DNA of 64,000 nucleotides, taken from Streptomyces shenzhenensis. Its GTDB lineage: Bacteria > Actinomycetota > Actinomycetes > Streptomycetales > Streptomycetaceae. Every line of letters begins with the position of its first letter. Position 1 is the first letter of the stretch. The notes beneath the pieces are model-generated. The model saw nothing but the letters and a program-made list of their open reading frames with translations, ran no database searches and was not told the DNA's origin. Below are positions 50,001 to 58,501 of this stretch, piece by piece. The translations under genes and the position numbers were made by a program. The stretch spans positions 21,024 through 85,023 of the forward strand of contig NZ_JAJONF010000040.1 in assembly GCF_021462265.1 (NCBI RefSeq), in the 5' to 3' direction.

Positions 50001-50940
50001 CCGCCAGGCATTGCCGCAGCTCGGCCAACTCCTTTTCCCGTTCCACCAGTCGGTCGGACTCGAAGGCAGCCACGGACGCGGGTGCGGACGTGTGCGGAGC
50101 AGACGGCAGGGGCTCGGCGGAACGCGGCGCGTGGGACAGGATCTCGGCCTCGACGCCGCGCAGGGCGGGGCCGGGGTCGATGCCCAGCCGGTCGGCGAGG
50201 GTGCGGCGGGCACGGCGGAGCACGGCGAGGGCCTCGGGCCGGCCATGGGCGCGGTGGTGGGCGAGGGCCAGCAGGGACCAGCGCTCCTCGCGCAGGGGTT
50301 GCCCGGCGACGAGGCCCTCGGCTTCGGCGAGCAGGGCCTCGGTGTGCTGGCCGCACTCCAGGCGGGCGGCCAGCAACTGTTCCCGCACCATCTCACGCAG
50401 TTCTTCCAGGCGGGCCGCCTCCGCCCGTGCCCACGGCCCGTCCGCGAACCCGGCGAAGGCCGGGCCCCGCCAGAGGGCGAGCGCCTCGGTGAGCAGTGCC
50501 GCCCGCTGTGCCGGCGGCCCGGCCTGCCCGGCCTGTCTGAGCAGCGCCTCGAACCGCCAGGCGTCGACCTGGTCCGCGGCGAGCCGGATCGCGTATCCGG
50601 CGCCTTCCCACACGATGACATTCCTGCGGGTACCGGCCGCCCGGGCCGGTTCCAGTTCCCTCCGCAGCCGCGAGACGTACGCCTGCAGGGCACCGACCGC
50701 GCTCGGCGGCGGACCCTCGCCCCACACCGCGTCGATCAGCCGGTCGCCGGTGACCACGGCGCCCCGTGCCACCACCAGCAGCGCGAAGACCGCGCGTGGC
50801 CTGGGCCCGCCGAGGCTCAGGGCCCGCCCGTCGTGCGTCGCGGTCAATTCACCGAGCACACCGACCCGGAGCCCGGCAGCCCTGCGAGGCTCCGGTCCCG
50901 GGGCGCTCGGTCTCGGCCCCTCTCCGTCGGCGTGCTCCAT
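47047..50940 (-). CDS. AfsR/SARP-like ATPase regulator 2
   Basis: A 1297-residue paralogue of regulator 1. It has the same order: winged helix (~20-105), BTAD (~110-255), STAND ATPase with Walker A G-P-A-G-I-G-R-S and Walker B L-L-L-V-D-D-L-Q-A, then a long helical region. The Walker A lysine is replaced by Arg, which usually lowers ATP hydrolysis. Between Walker A and B there is a ~110-residue Gly/Glu/Gln-rich insert of repeated G-G-E-R-Y-G-E-Q units, and a second repeat (A-T-A-Q-A-A-G-Q) later. M-E-H-A-D-G-E-G at 50940 is the preferred start. A divergent snapalysin gene and a kinase lie on either side. Confidence 0.88.
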   Translation of the reverse strand: MEHADGEGPRPSAPGPEPRRAAGLRVGVLGELTATHDGRALSLGGPRPRAVFALLVVARGAVVTGDRLIDAVWGEGPPPSAVGALQAYVSRLRRELEPARAAGTRRNVIVWEGAGYAIRLAADQVDAWRFEALLRQAGQAGPPAQRAALLTEALALWRGPAFAGFADGPWARAEAARLEELREMVREQLLAARLECGQHTEALLAEAEGLVAGQPLREERWSLLALAHHRAHGRPEALAVLRRARRTLADRLGIDPGPALRGVEAEILSHAPRSAEPLPSAPHTSAPASVAAFESDRLVEREKELAELRQCLADTVAGHGGLVCVQGPAGIGRSALLAEAGRLGREWGVRVLDVGGGPETRAEAAPGSARRERGGGWPGGRGGEGPGGQGGAWHGEQGGERYGEEAGERYGEQGGEQTGGQGGAWHGAQGGERYGEQAGERHGAQGGEQAGEQGGGQAGGQAGELHGAQGGDVRGSQGGRPREAHDVVRRLLDVVVAEYDGMLPATAGSMPVLDGRIADRPDGFDVLHGLYRIVERLVTDDHPARRPLLLLVDDLQACDTASLRFLAHLLPRIQNLPVLVVTALRAGEPPARRESERVLADLAQDPTVVHVRPEPLSAAGVARLVRRLPGGTADEEVERACHRVSAGLPLLLTDVLGALETTATARAGADPAVAVAESGVRAVSDLVLTVLDRLPPAATAVVRAVAVLDGGSADGGSGEGGASLPAVAAFTDLPEQDVATATAALVRAEVVRDQYPLAFVHPLAGEAVLRMLSPRERPALHERAARLLDRAGTAPERTAGHLLLAPCRGEPWAVGVLRTAAARAAARGAHDTAATLLNRALLEPPTPDVRPAVLLELGRAEALVDGPAAARHLREAYETSSPPRGGAACLLAQTLVYTGRPGEAAEFATRAAAELPTGQVAGETAAQSVGQVAGHATAQAAGQATAQTVGQAAADGTVGDPADERQGLLALARLGAFAHGLYTIGGGTDDPVPPPVGDGPGARMLAAEVARDATARGLDRAAAVAAARFALTDRVLLRSGRVLSWCTAGVVLHLADDDVRLLWEETLTYAGQRGSLIGTLSAHLWNGFTQWRHGELHQARRSLETALEQFGAWGVTPGAPQCRAFLTGVLLDLGDIAGARACLERMRARTGGAEGARLRGESEARVLIAEGRYAQALAVLDGVRRLQPDVVNPVWWDGDLLRVRALTGLGERDRAVRLAREQLSMARRWGAPGTVGRVLRLCGEARGPDGGPELREALALLADGPARLEHARAQRSLHALAGGETAQDGVVRRFPPA
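48075..48190 (-). repeat. Coding repeat, Ala/Gln/Gly/Val units
   Basis: About four 24-base units encode A-T-A-Q-A-A-G-Q-like stretches inside regulator 2. They lie in the helical region and add a flexible block. Confidence 0.65.
49506..49830 (-). repeat. Coding repeat, Gly/Glu/Gln/Tyr units in ATPase
   Basis: Around 25 degenerate 12-base units (types ACCGCCCTGCGC and ACCGGCTTGCTC) encode four-residue steps such as G-G-E-R-Y-G-E-Q and H-G-A-Q-G-G-E. They lie between the Walker A and Walker B regions of regulator 2. Confidence 0.75.
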
Positions 50941-51472
50941 ACGTCCCCACTCACTGTCGGCCGTACGGCCGTATGACCGATTGGACCATGTCGGGGAGCC
51001 GATGGACATGCCCTGTTCGTATCGGTATGGCCCTACGCACCTCCGGAGAAAACGGACGCCCGCGCTCTATGACGTCAGTCACAGCGCTCGGCCGACCAAC
51101 CGGCTTGCTTAGTAGATGCCACATGGAAGACATGTGGAGATTTGTCCGTCTTGGTGCTGATGTGGACGCCGACGCACACTCCGGAATCCCGCCCGGCCGA
51201 CCGGCACGCCCACCACCCCGTTCCGGCAGGGTTCCTGACATCGCGACAGCTTTTCCTCCCGCCGCCACAGGCGGGCCGGGGGGCCCGCGCACCGTCCCGG
51301 CGAGGTCCCGGGACCTACGAGGCGGCGTAGTGGCGGGGCCCTTTGCGCTCCCTGTGAAGCCGTTCTAAGAATGGCGACCCACAGGACGTCGCCGCAGTTC
51401 GGAACCGGTGTTCACGCCGAGTCGACCACGCACCGGGTGCTCGGCGTCACCGAGTGAGTAGGAGCCCCCCAC
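50941..51472. promoter_or_regulatory. Divergent region with 19 bp palindrome
   Basis: No gene is visible in these 532 bases. CCACATG-GAAGA-CATGTGG at 51119-51137 is a perfect seven-base inverted repeat with a five-base centre, in DNA that is less GC-rich than usual. It is a good operator candidate for the divergent regulator and protease genes. Confidence 0.5.
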
Positions 51473-52270
51473 ATGAACTCGTCCCGAACGTCCGCGAGGC
51501 CCCTCGCCGTCGCTCTCGCTCTAGGCCTGGGTCTGGCCTCCAGCCTGCTGGGCGCGGCGGTGCCGGCGAGTGCCCGAACGGCCGCCGCCCCGCCGGCCGC
51601 CGCCGGTACGTCCGTGGCGCGGTACGACGGGTCGGGTGAGGAGGCCGCGAACAACAAGGCGTTCTTCGAGGCCGTGCTCAAGTCGGTCGCCGAGAAGCGC
51701 GCCGCCCAGCCGAACGCGCAGGCGGTGACCGTCTCCTACAACGCCTCCCGGGCACCGAGCTTCCGTTCCCAGATAGCGAGCGCGGCCGCGATCTGGAACA
51801 GCTCCGAGTCCCACGTCAAGCTCCAGGAGGCGTCGAGCGGTGCCGACTTCTCCTACTACGAGGGCAACGACCAGCGCGGGTCGTACGCCTCCAGCAACGG
51901 CCACGGAAGCGGCTACATCTTCCTTGACTACACCCAGAGCCGGCAGTACGACGCGGTCCGCGTCGTCGCCCACGAGACCGGGCACGTGCTGGGCCTGCCG
52001 GACGACTACAGCGGGCCGTGCAGCGAGCTGATGTCGGGCGGCGGCGCCGGCCCGTCCTGCACCAACCGCTACCCGAACGCCGCCGAGCGCTCGCGCGTCG
52101 ACCAGCTGTGGGCCGCCGGACCCGCGCAGGCCCCGGGCACGGTGAACCAGCCCGCCACCCAGCCGGGCACGGCACCATCGGTACCGTCGACACCATCGGT
52201 ACCGACGGTACCGACCGTGACCCCGGGCCAGGGTCCGTGGGGCTCGCTCCTCGGCGTGCCCTGGAGCTGA
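51473..52270 (+). CDS. Snapalysin-like secreted metalloprotease
   Basis: A 265-residue precursor starting at ATG 51473 with TAGGAG upstream. A signal peptide (~1-35) and a pro-region lead to an M7 snapalysin domain. Zinc ligands His167, His171 and Asp177 are in V-A-H-E-T-G-H-V-L-G-L-P-D-D, the unusual HExxHxxGxxD site of this Streptomyces family. Two Cys (C-S-E-L-M-S and S-C-T-N-R-Y) match the family disulfide. A Pro/Thr/Val-rich tail of ~45 residues (P-S-V-P-T-V-P-T-V) extends beyond the usual end. The usual LysR partner is absent; the divergent gene is the AfsR-like regulator. Confidence 0.9.
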   Translation: MNSSRTSARPLAVALALGLGLASSLLGAAVPASARTAAAPPAAAGTSVARYDGSGEEAANNKAFFEAVLKSVAEKRAAQPNAQAVTVSYNASRAPSFRSQIASAAAIWNSSESHVKLQEASSGADFSYYEGNDQRGSYASSNGHGSGYIFLDYTQSRQYDAVRVVAHETGHVLGLPDDYSGPCSELMSGGGAGPSCTNRYPNAAERSRVDQLWAAGPAQAPGTVNQPATQPGTAPSVPSTPSVPTVPTVTPGQGPWGSLLGVPWS

Positions 52271-52359
52271 CCGCGTTCCCGGACGGGAAACCCCACCCAC
52301 CGGCCCACCGATGACAGCGGTGGGCCGGGGGGTGGCCGGCGAGCGGCCGGTTCGCGGAC

Positions 52360-53034
52360 TCAGTCCACGGTGAACGAGTAGTAGTAAGTGGCCAGTTGGA
52401 TGCCGGAGCGGGTCGTCGCGTAGACCTGGAGGCCGTAGGAGCCGTCCGAGGGCGGCGTCCAGTCGATGTCCGCGGTGCCGGCGGCTCCCGCGGCGACCGT
52501 GACCTCCGGTTCCGTGTCGAAGGAGTACGTGTAGCTCGCGACGCCCTGCACCTTCGGCGTGAACGTGAAGGTGCCCGGGACGCCCGCACCGCCGCCGGAA
52601 CCGTTCTCGGGGTAGACGGCGGAAGCGACGGTGGGAGTCGTGTCGTAGTCGATGCCCCAGAATGCCGGGTCGCTGAGCCAGCCGTTCGCGCTCTTGCTGG
52701 TCACGTCCACACGCTCGCCGTTGATGCCGTCGATCGTGAGTTCTGCCGTCGCCGTGCCGTCGGCCGCCGCCGCGACGTCGAAGGTCTTGTCGCCGTCCGG
52801 GCCGCCGATGGTGTGCACGGAGTAACTGACGACCGGGCTCCTCGACTGGAGCGCGGCGTCGGGCCGGAGCGTCAACGTGGTCGTGTCGCCGAACCCGGGC
52901 GACGGGTCGGCCGGGGTGATGGTGGGCGCCGTATCGCTGACGAGGAACCTGTAACTGGCCGTGTCCGACGGGTTGAAGGCCCGGGCCTCGACCGGCGGCC
53001 TCCTCTTTCCCGGGCAAGGGCGCCCAATGTTCAC
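52360..53034 (-). pseudogene. Truncated Ig-like repeat protein fragment
   Basis: The frame encodes ~224 residues of beta-rich, secreted-protein-like sequence (A-P-T-I-T-P-A-D-P-S, then S-Y-T-Y-S-F-D-T-E, ending Y-Y-Y-S-F-T-V-D). It has no signal peptide, and its first ~18 residues are unlike the rest. It probably is the C-terminal part of a longer secreted protein whose start was lost, with a break near 52985. It could still be translated from an internal start. The convergent neighbour is the snapalysin gene. Confidence 0.55.
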
Positions 53035-53127
53035 AGATCATCAACCGGGCCGACACCGATCCGGCCATTCTGTGACGGCGGCTATGTCTTGACTGTGTGC
53101 TCTCGCTCCTCTGGAAGGTGTTCGCAC

Positions 53128-54774
53128 ATGGCCAAAAAGAGACGTGCCAGCGTTGTTGCAATATCGGTGGCGGCGGGTGCGGTCGGGGTCAGCCTCGTGC
53201 TGTCCGCCGGTGCCGCCGACGCCAGTGGCGGTGTCGGCGGCTGGGCTTCGGTGCCGGCAGTCACCGACGCCCGCGGTGTGACCGCTCCGAACGTCCTGTC
53301 GCCCGGGCTCGCCGAGCACCCCGTCGCGCAGGGCTCCCTGAAGCTGGAGAACCCGACCGACCAGGTCCCGTACTACGGCTACCTCGGCGACGGCACGCTG
53401 CTGCCCGACCCCGCCGTCAAGCAGGCCCCGGGCGTGAAGATCGAGGCGAGCAAGACCGAGCCCGACAAGAACACCTACCTGCGGATGTCCGGCCTGCACG
53501 GCGCCGACCCGTCGTACCGGTACGGCAAGCACTTCCTCTTCCAGGGCCACGAGGGCGCTCAGGCCGGGTACATCACCCGCATCAACCTCGACGCCGACCA
53601 GGCCCACCGCGTGACGCTGCTGGCCACCAAGGAGACCGACGGCACGGCGCTTCCCGCCATCGACGGCTCCACCTGGGACCCCTGGGCCAAGCGGCTGCTG
53701 TTCACGTCCGAGGAAGGAGCCGACGGCGCGGTGCTCCAGGCCACCCCGGACATCGACTCGAAGGTCCAGGACATCTCCTTCGTCACCGGCCGGGCCGGCT
53801 ACGAGGGCATCCAGAACGACTCGGCCGGCAACCTGCTGATGGTCGAGGACAGCGGCGGTGCCACGGTCGCCACCAAGACGAAGGTTCCCAACAGCTTCGT
53901 CTACCGGCTGGTCCCCTACGACAAGCACGACCTCACCAAGGGCGGCAAGCTCCAGGCGCTGCAGGTGGTCTCCCGCCGCAGCGGCTCGCCCATCGCCTAC
54001 CAGGGCGTCGACAGCGCGCACCCCACCGGCGGGGCGTTCACCGACGACCAGAAGGACCTGAGCAACTACGGTCCGGCCCTGAGCACCCACTGGGTGACCA
54101 TCCACGACACCAAGACCGACGCCAGCGGGAAGGCGTTCGACGCCAACGCCCTGGCGAAGTCGTTCAAGGCGACCCCGTTCAAGCGTTCGGAGAACGGTCA
54201 GTTCCGCCCCGGCACGGACTTCCGCGAGTTCTACTTCGACGCCACCGGTGACACCAACACCACCAGCACGGCCAACGACGGCTACGGCGGCTGGGGCACC
54301 CTGTACAAGCTCACCCAGAGCGACCCGCGCTCCAACGACGGCAAGCTCAGCGTCTTCTACGCGGGCGACAAGGCGCACACCGGCATCGACAACGTGACGT
54401 TCCTCGACCGCACGCACGTCGCCTTCGTCGAGGACGCCAGCGACACCGTGCACGCCCAGCGGGACGCCCTCGACTCCGGGTACGTCTTCACCACGACGAC
54501 CGACTACTCGCGCGGCGCGCAGCCGGTGCGCTTCCTGGCCGAGGGCCGCGACCCGTCGGCGACCCTGGACAGCATGCTGTCCTCGGTGAACGGCGGCATC
54601 CAGAACGACGGTGACAACGAGATCACCGGCATCCACGTCTCCGACGGCGACCCGGGCACGGACGGCATCCTCGGCGCCAAGGTGCCGACCCTGTTCCGTG
54701 ACGGCTGGCGGCTGTTCTGGACCCAGCAGCACGGCGACAACACCACGTGGGAGATCACCCCGGCCGACAAGTAG
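53128..54774 (+). CDS. PhoX/DUF839-like secreted protein
   Basis: A 548-residue exported protein starting at ATG 53128, with GGAAGG eight bases upstream. The signal peptide (K-K-R-R-A, then a hydrophobic core ending A-D-A-S-G) has no clear twin-arginine motif. The body shows the beta-propeller organisation of PhoX-like alkaline phosphatases (L-F-T-S-E-E-G-A-D-G, then H-W-V-T-I-H-D-T-K-T, then F-Y-F-D-A-T-G-D). Family enzymes use calcium and iron to free phosphate from organic esters. Without alignment the metal ligands cannot be confirmed, so activity is likely rather than certain. Confidence 0.82.
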   Translation: MAKKRRASVVAISVAAGAVGVSLVLSAGAADASGGVGGWASVPAVTDARGVTAPNVLSPGLAEHPVAQGSLKLENPTDQVPYYGYLGDGTLLPDPAVKQAPGVKIEASKTEPDKNTYLRMSGLHGADPSYRYGKHFLFQGHEGAQAGYITRINLDADQAHRVTLLATKETDGTALPAIDGSTWDPWAKRLLFTSEEGADGAVLQATPDIDSKVQDISFVTGRAGYEGIQNDSAGNLLMVEDSGGATVATKTKVPNSFVYRLVPYDKHDLTKGGKLQALQVVSRRSGSPIAYQGVDSAHPTGGAFTDDQKDLSNYGPALSTHWVTIHDTKTDASGKAFDANALAKSFKATPFKRSENGQFRPGTDFREFYFDATGDTNTTSTANDGYGGWGTLYKLTQSDPRSNDGKLSVFYAGDKAHTGIDNVTFLDRTHVAFVEDASDTVHAQRDALDSGYVFTTTTDYSRGAQPVRFLAEGRDPSATLDSMLSSVNGGIQNDGDNEITGIHVSDGDPGTDGILGAKVPTLFRDGWRLFWTQQHGDNTTWEITPADK

Positions 54775-54984
54775 GGGTGAGGCCGACTGGGGCGGGACAG
54801 CGACCGATCCGCTCGTCCCGCCCCATCGCCGCGCCAAGAAAGAACATCACCGGAAACCGCGGCCGTCGCGAGTCGGCCGTATGCCGGGAACCTCGGCCCG
54901 GTGTCCCCGTCCTCCTGCGTTCCGGCGGATACGGGCCGTGTCAGAAACCGCGCGCCGGGCCATGGCGGAAGCCGCCGCGGCCGG

Positions 54985-55305
54985 TCACAGACCGGTGATC
55001 TCCCCGGCCTTCTTGCGCACGGCGTCGAGTGCGTCCACCACGGCGTTGTGCCGGCGCTCGCGCGCCGCCCGGTCCGCCGGCACCAGCCGCTCGGCGGCCT
55101 GCACGGCGTAGGCGTCCGGATCGCCGAAGGCAGTCCGTGGATGCTCACCCGTCTCGGCGCAGTGCGCCGTCACTTCCTTGACCGCCTGGAGCACGACCGC
55201 CCGGTCCACGCCCGGCCGCATGGCCAGCCGTACCTGGAAACGCGCCATCCACTTCTCACGGTCCTTCTCCTCCGGCCCGTCCGTCGTCCGGTCCTTCCGC
55301 GCCAT
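54985..55305 (-). CDS. Small soluble protein, unknown function
   Basis: A 106-residue charged, helical protein starting at the ATG at 55305 with GGGAG upstream. The block A-V-V-L-Q-A-V-K-E-V-T-A-H-C, then T-A-F-G-D-P-D-A-Y-A-V-Q-A-A, recalls HAAS-like small proteins that contain A-F-G-D-P. There is no transmembrane segment. It is a single gene convergent with the PhoX-like gene. The family link is tentative. Confidence 0.68.
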   Translation of the reverse strand: MARKDRTTDGPEEKDREKWMARFQVRLAMRPGVDRAVVLQAVKEVTAHCAETGEHPRTAFGDPDAYAVQAAERLVPADRAARERRHNAVVDALDAVRKKAGEITGL

Positions 55306-55786
55306 GTGATCTCCCGGGTGATCGGTGTCCGTCCGTCATGGATGTGGACGCCGGAGCATGGAAACGGGTTGCGGAAGCTGGAACTTGACGGGTTTGAGAT
55401 GGCTGCCGGGGAGAGCCGTGCCACTCCTGGCTCGGGAGGCGTCGGAAACGCCGACGCTCCCCTCGACACAGCGACGCAGCGACGCAGCGTTCTCCGTGAA
55501 CGGGTCGGGCCGTCCCGGGACCTGGCAGCCGCGCGCCGACGTCATCGCGAGCAACGGCGACGACGTCGGCGGCGGTTTCCCCAAGGTACGGACGCTGCGG
55601 GCGCGAGGCAGAGCTCCACCCAGTCCTTCGGGCGCGCCGATGGAGTCCTCTGCGCTACCCGCCGCTGCCCGGGCAGAAGTCGGTCACCTTCCTTCCGGAC
55701 GCCCTGACCGGCGACCCCGGCGTGGGCGGTGACTGGGGCGACCCGACGAGACGGTGGCGGCGCACACCTGCGCACCACGGACGTCG
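55306..55786. other. Intergenic region, possible remnants
   Basis: No intact gene is visible in 481 bases. Short stretches on the plus strand (around 55520-55740) read like protein, for example G-T-W-Q-P-R-A-D-V-I-A-S-N-G and G-Q-K-S-V-T-F-L-P-D-A, but they lie in different frames. They may be a decayed gene; I cannot name it. Confidence 0.35.
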
Positions 55787-56074
55787 TCACCAGCCGAGCA
55801 TGTCCTCGTCGGCTCGCGCGGCCCGGGGCTGCTCGACCGGGGGCGCGCCGTGGCAGGTGAAGCCGAGCCGGGTCAGCGCCCGGCGCATCTCGACGGACGT
55901 GAAGTCCCGGCGGTTCTGCCTGGTGATCACCTCTCCGACCTGCATCACGGGGTAGATCTGACCGTTGATGGTCACGGACACGCCGGTCACGGGTTCGGGG
56001 GTGATGCCGTTCATCGACTGCTCGACCTCGCTCTTGCGCAGGTCGAAGGGGAAACGAGCGATGACACAGCGCAT
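55787..56074 (-). CDS. SCO5918-family protein
   Basis: A 95-residue protein with the family start M-R-C-V-I-A-R-F-P-F-D-L, the core P-E-P-V-T-G-V-S-V-T-I and the segment V-I-T-R-Q-N-R-R-D-F-T. I recognise it as the SCO5918 family of streptomycetes. Function is unknown. In streptomycetes it lies near a DEAD-box helicase and a cold-shock gene, as here, so it probably belongs to the cold-response locus. The ATG at 56074 has GGAGG upstream (in GCGGAGGC). Confidence 0.85.
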   Translation of the reverse strand: MRCVIARFPFDLRKSEVEQSMNGITPEPVTGVSVTINGQIYPVMQVGEVITRQNRRDFTSVEMRRALTRLGFTCHGAPPVEQPRAARADEDMLGW

Positions 56075-56156
56075 GGATGCCTCCGCGGGGATGAGTGAGA
56101 ACGCCGGGGTACGACTCTGGAGATGCCGGACGCGCGACGGCGGCCGGACGGGCCGG

Positions 56157-56594
56157 TCAGGGTGTGAGAGCGAGGACGCCCAAGGCGTAGCCGTGCTCGT
56201 CGACCACGGGGGAGACGTTCAGTGTCCGTGTCCGCATGGCGGATTCCGCGTCGCCGAGTGCGGCCGTCGACGCGGTGAACGGCCCACGGTCGAGCGGGAT
56301 GTCCCGCAGCCGGGTCCGGTCGCTGAACCACGAGCCGCCCCGGTGCGCGGCGAGCTGGGACCGGGTGACCAGTCCCGCGCACCGCCCGTCCTCGTCCTGG
56401 AGGAGCAGGTGCGTGACGCGGGCTCCGATGAGCACGGACAGGGCCACGTCGACCGCCATGTGGTCGTCGACCTGCGGCCCGGGAGCGTGCAGCATGGCGT
56501 CGCGGGCGGTCAGACCGGTGCCGTCGGCCGGGCCGGACCGGTGTGCTCGGTACGAAAGCGGCGTCATCGGCGTCATCGGCGTCCTCGGCGTCAA
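56157..56594 (-). CDS. CBS-domain protein
   Basis: A 145-residue protein with two CBS motifs (V-A-L-S-V-L-I-G-A-R-V-T-H-L-L-L, then A-G-L-V-T-R-S-Q-L, and L-N-V-S-P-V-V-D-E-H-G-Y-A-L-G-V-L). Such pairs bind adenine nucleotides and act as energy sensors. The start is chosen at TTG 56594, since GAGGAG lies just upstream; ATG 56576 and 56567 follow within a short M-T-P repeat. It lies between the SCO5918-family gene and the DEAD-box helicase gene on the same strand. Confidence 0.83.
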   Translation of the reverse strand: MTPRTPMTPMTPLSYRAHRSGPADGTGLTARDAMLHAPGPQVDDHMAVDVALSVLIGARVTHLLLQDEDGRCAGLVTRSQLAAHRGGSWFSDRTRLRDIPLDRGPFTASTAALGDAESAMRTRTLNVSPVVDEHGYALGVLALTP

Positions 56595-56679
56595 GGGCTT
56601 CTCCTCTTCGTTGGGGCGGGCAGGAAGGCCGCGTCTCGGCCTGAGTGCTGGGAGCGGCGGCGCGTCGCCCGTGGCCGGG

Positions 56680-58215
56680 CTATGTGGTGGACCCGGGGGC
56701 GGAGCGCCGCGTTCGGGCTGCGGCCCGGCCGTTCCCGCCCGGTCCGGCGGCCCGGCCCCGGCGGTCACGGCCGGCGGACCTCTTGCCCTCGCGGGGCGCG
56801 GCGGGCGGTGCGGGAAGGGTGACGGGCACGCCGGAGGGCGTGCGTGCGCCGGTGATGGCATGCAGTTCGGGTGCGCCGGGGCGGATCCGTGCGGTACGCG
56901 CGGTGATGCCGGCGTCGGCCAGCAGACGGTCCACCGCGCGACGCTGGTGCGGCAGGACGAGGGTGACGACGGTGCCGGACTCGCCGGCGCGGGCGGTACG
57001 GCCGCCGCGGTGCAGGTAGTCCTTGTGGTCGCCGGGCGGGTCGACGTTCACGACGAGGTCGAGGTGGTCGACGTGAATGCCGCGGGCCGCGACGTTGGTG
57101 GCCACCAGGACGGTGACCTGGCCTTCCTTGAACCGGGCGAGGGTCCGGGTGCGCTGTGCCTGGGACCTGCCGCCGTGCAGGGCCGAGGCGTGCACGCCGA
57201 CGGACAGCAGGTGCGTGGTGAGCCGGTCCACGGCGTGCTTGGTGTCCAGGAACATGATCACGCGTCCGTCGCGGGCGGCGATCTCGGTCGCGGTGGTGTC
57301 CTTGTCGCCGTCGCGTACGTGCAGCAGATGGTGCTCCATCGTGGTGACACCGCCCGCCGGCGGGTCGACCGAGTGCACCACGGGGTCGTGCAGATAGCGG
57401 CGCACCAGGAGGTCGATGTCACCGTCCAGGGTGGCCGAGAACAGCAACCGCTGCCCGCCGGAGGGGACTTGGTCGAGCAGCGTGGTCACCTGCGGGAGGA
57501 AGCCCATGTCCGCCATCTGGTCGGCCTCGTCCAGGACGGCGACGGCGACCCGGTCCAGCCGGCAGTCACCCCGTTCGATGAGGTCCTTGAGGCGGCCGGG
57601 TGTCGCGACGACCACCTCGGCGCCGCCGCGCAGGACACTCGCCTGACGGCCGATCGACATGCCGCCCACCACGGTGGCGAGCCGCAGCCCCAGGGCACGG
57701 GAGTAGGGGGTGAGCGCGTCGGTGACCTGCTGGGCCAGTTCCCGGGTGGGGACGAGGACGAGGGCGAGCGGCTGCCGGGGTGCGGCGCGGCGCCCGTCGA
57801 GGCGGGCCAGCACCGGCAGGCCGAAGGCGAGCGTCTTGCCCGAGCCGGTACGGCCCCGGCCGAGGACGTCCCGGCCCGCGAGCGCGTTCGGCAGCGTGGC
57901 CGCCTGGATCGGGAACGGCACGGTCACGCCCTCGGCGCGGAGCGCCGCCAGCAGCCGTGCGGGCATGTCCAGTTCGGCGAACGTCTCGGCCGCGGGCAGC
58001 GGCTCGGTCAGGGTGACGGGCGTGGCGAACTCCTGCCGGCGTGGGGCGGAGCGCGCGCCCTGGCCGCTCTTGCGCCCGGTCCCCGGACCAGGACCCGGCC
58101 GACCCGTCTCCTGCGCTCGGAAACGGCCGGCGCGAGCGGATCCTGCCGAACGCGCGGCACTGCCGTCCGCGCGGTGGTGACCGGAACTGCCGCCGGTGCG
58201 ACGGGTGCGGTTCAT
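56680..58215 (-). CDS. DEAD-box RNA helicase
   Basis: A 511-residue ATP-dependent RNA helicase. Motifs are in order: Q-motif region (P-F-P-I-Q), motif I G-R-G-R-T-G-S-G-K-T, P-T-R-E-L-A, motif II D-E-A-D, motif III S-A-T, then V-A-T-N-V-A-A-R-G-I-H and H-R-G-G-R-T-A-R. Basic Arg/Gly-rich N- and C-terminal tails bind RNA. In bacteria these unwind structured mRNA in the cold. The neighbouring cspA and SCO5918-family genes support that role. ATG 58215 (M-N-R-T-R-R) follows GAGGAAGG. Confidence 0.93.
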   Translation of the reverse strand: MNRTRRTGGSSGHHRADGSAARSAGSARAGRFRAQETGRPGPGPGTGRKSGQGARSAPRRQEFATPVTLTEPLPAAETFAELDMPARLLAALRAEGVTVPFPIQAATLPNALAGRDVLGRGRTGSGKTLAFGLPVLARLDGRRAAPRQPLALVLVPTRELAQQVTDALTPYSRALGLRLATVVGGMSIGRQASVLRGGAEVVVATPGRLKDLIERGDCRLDRVAVAVLDEADQMADMGFLPQVTTLLDQVPSGGQRLLFSATLDGDIDLLVRRYLHDPVVHSVDPPAGGVTTMEHHLLHVRDGDKDTTATEIAARDGRVIMFLDTKHAVDRLTTHLLSVGVHASALHGGRSQAQRTRTLARFKEGQVTVLVATNVAARGIHVDHLDLVVNVDPPGDHKDYLHRGGRTARAGESGTVVTLVLPHQRRAVDRLLADAGITARTARIRPGAPELHAITGARTPSGVPVTLPAPPAAPREGKRSAGRDRRGRAAGPGGNGRAAARTRRSAPGSTT

Positions 58216-58419
58216 GACGGAACCTTCCTCGATGCGGCGCATCGAGGAATTCCGTCCGACAGCGGGCAGCCGTACGAGGAATCGCAGAATGAGCCGAAGA
58301 AAAAACGGAAAGCCGGGCTTCTCGTTGTCGAATCCGGGACTGCCTCAGTCCGGACACCCAGAAGGCCCCGGAAAATCGAGTATCGGAATGTCCGAATGTC
58401 CGGGTACCCGGGTAACGCA

Positions 58420-58460
58420 ATGGCTGGGGCCCGCACCCCAAGAGCGCGGGCCCCAGCCAT
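58420..58460 (-). terminator. Second cspA terminator
   Basis: ATGGCTGGGGCCCGC pairs with 58446-58460. Sequence and position match the hairpin at 13434-13480, but with decay in the inner stem. Confidence 0.85.
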
Positions 58461-58501
58461 ACGATGCGCGAGCCACCGGCTCGCGACGATGCGCGTCAGC
58501 C

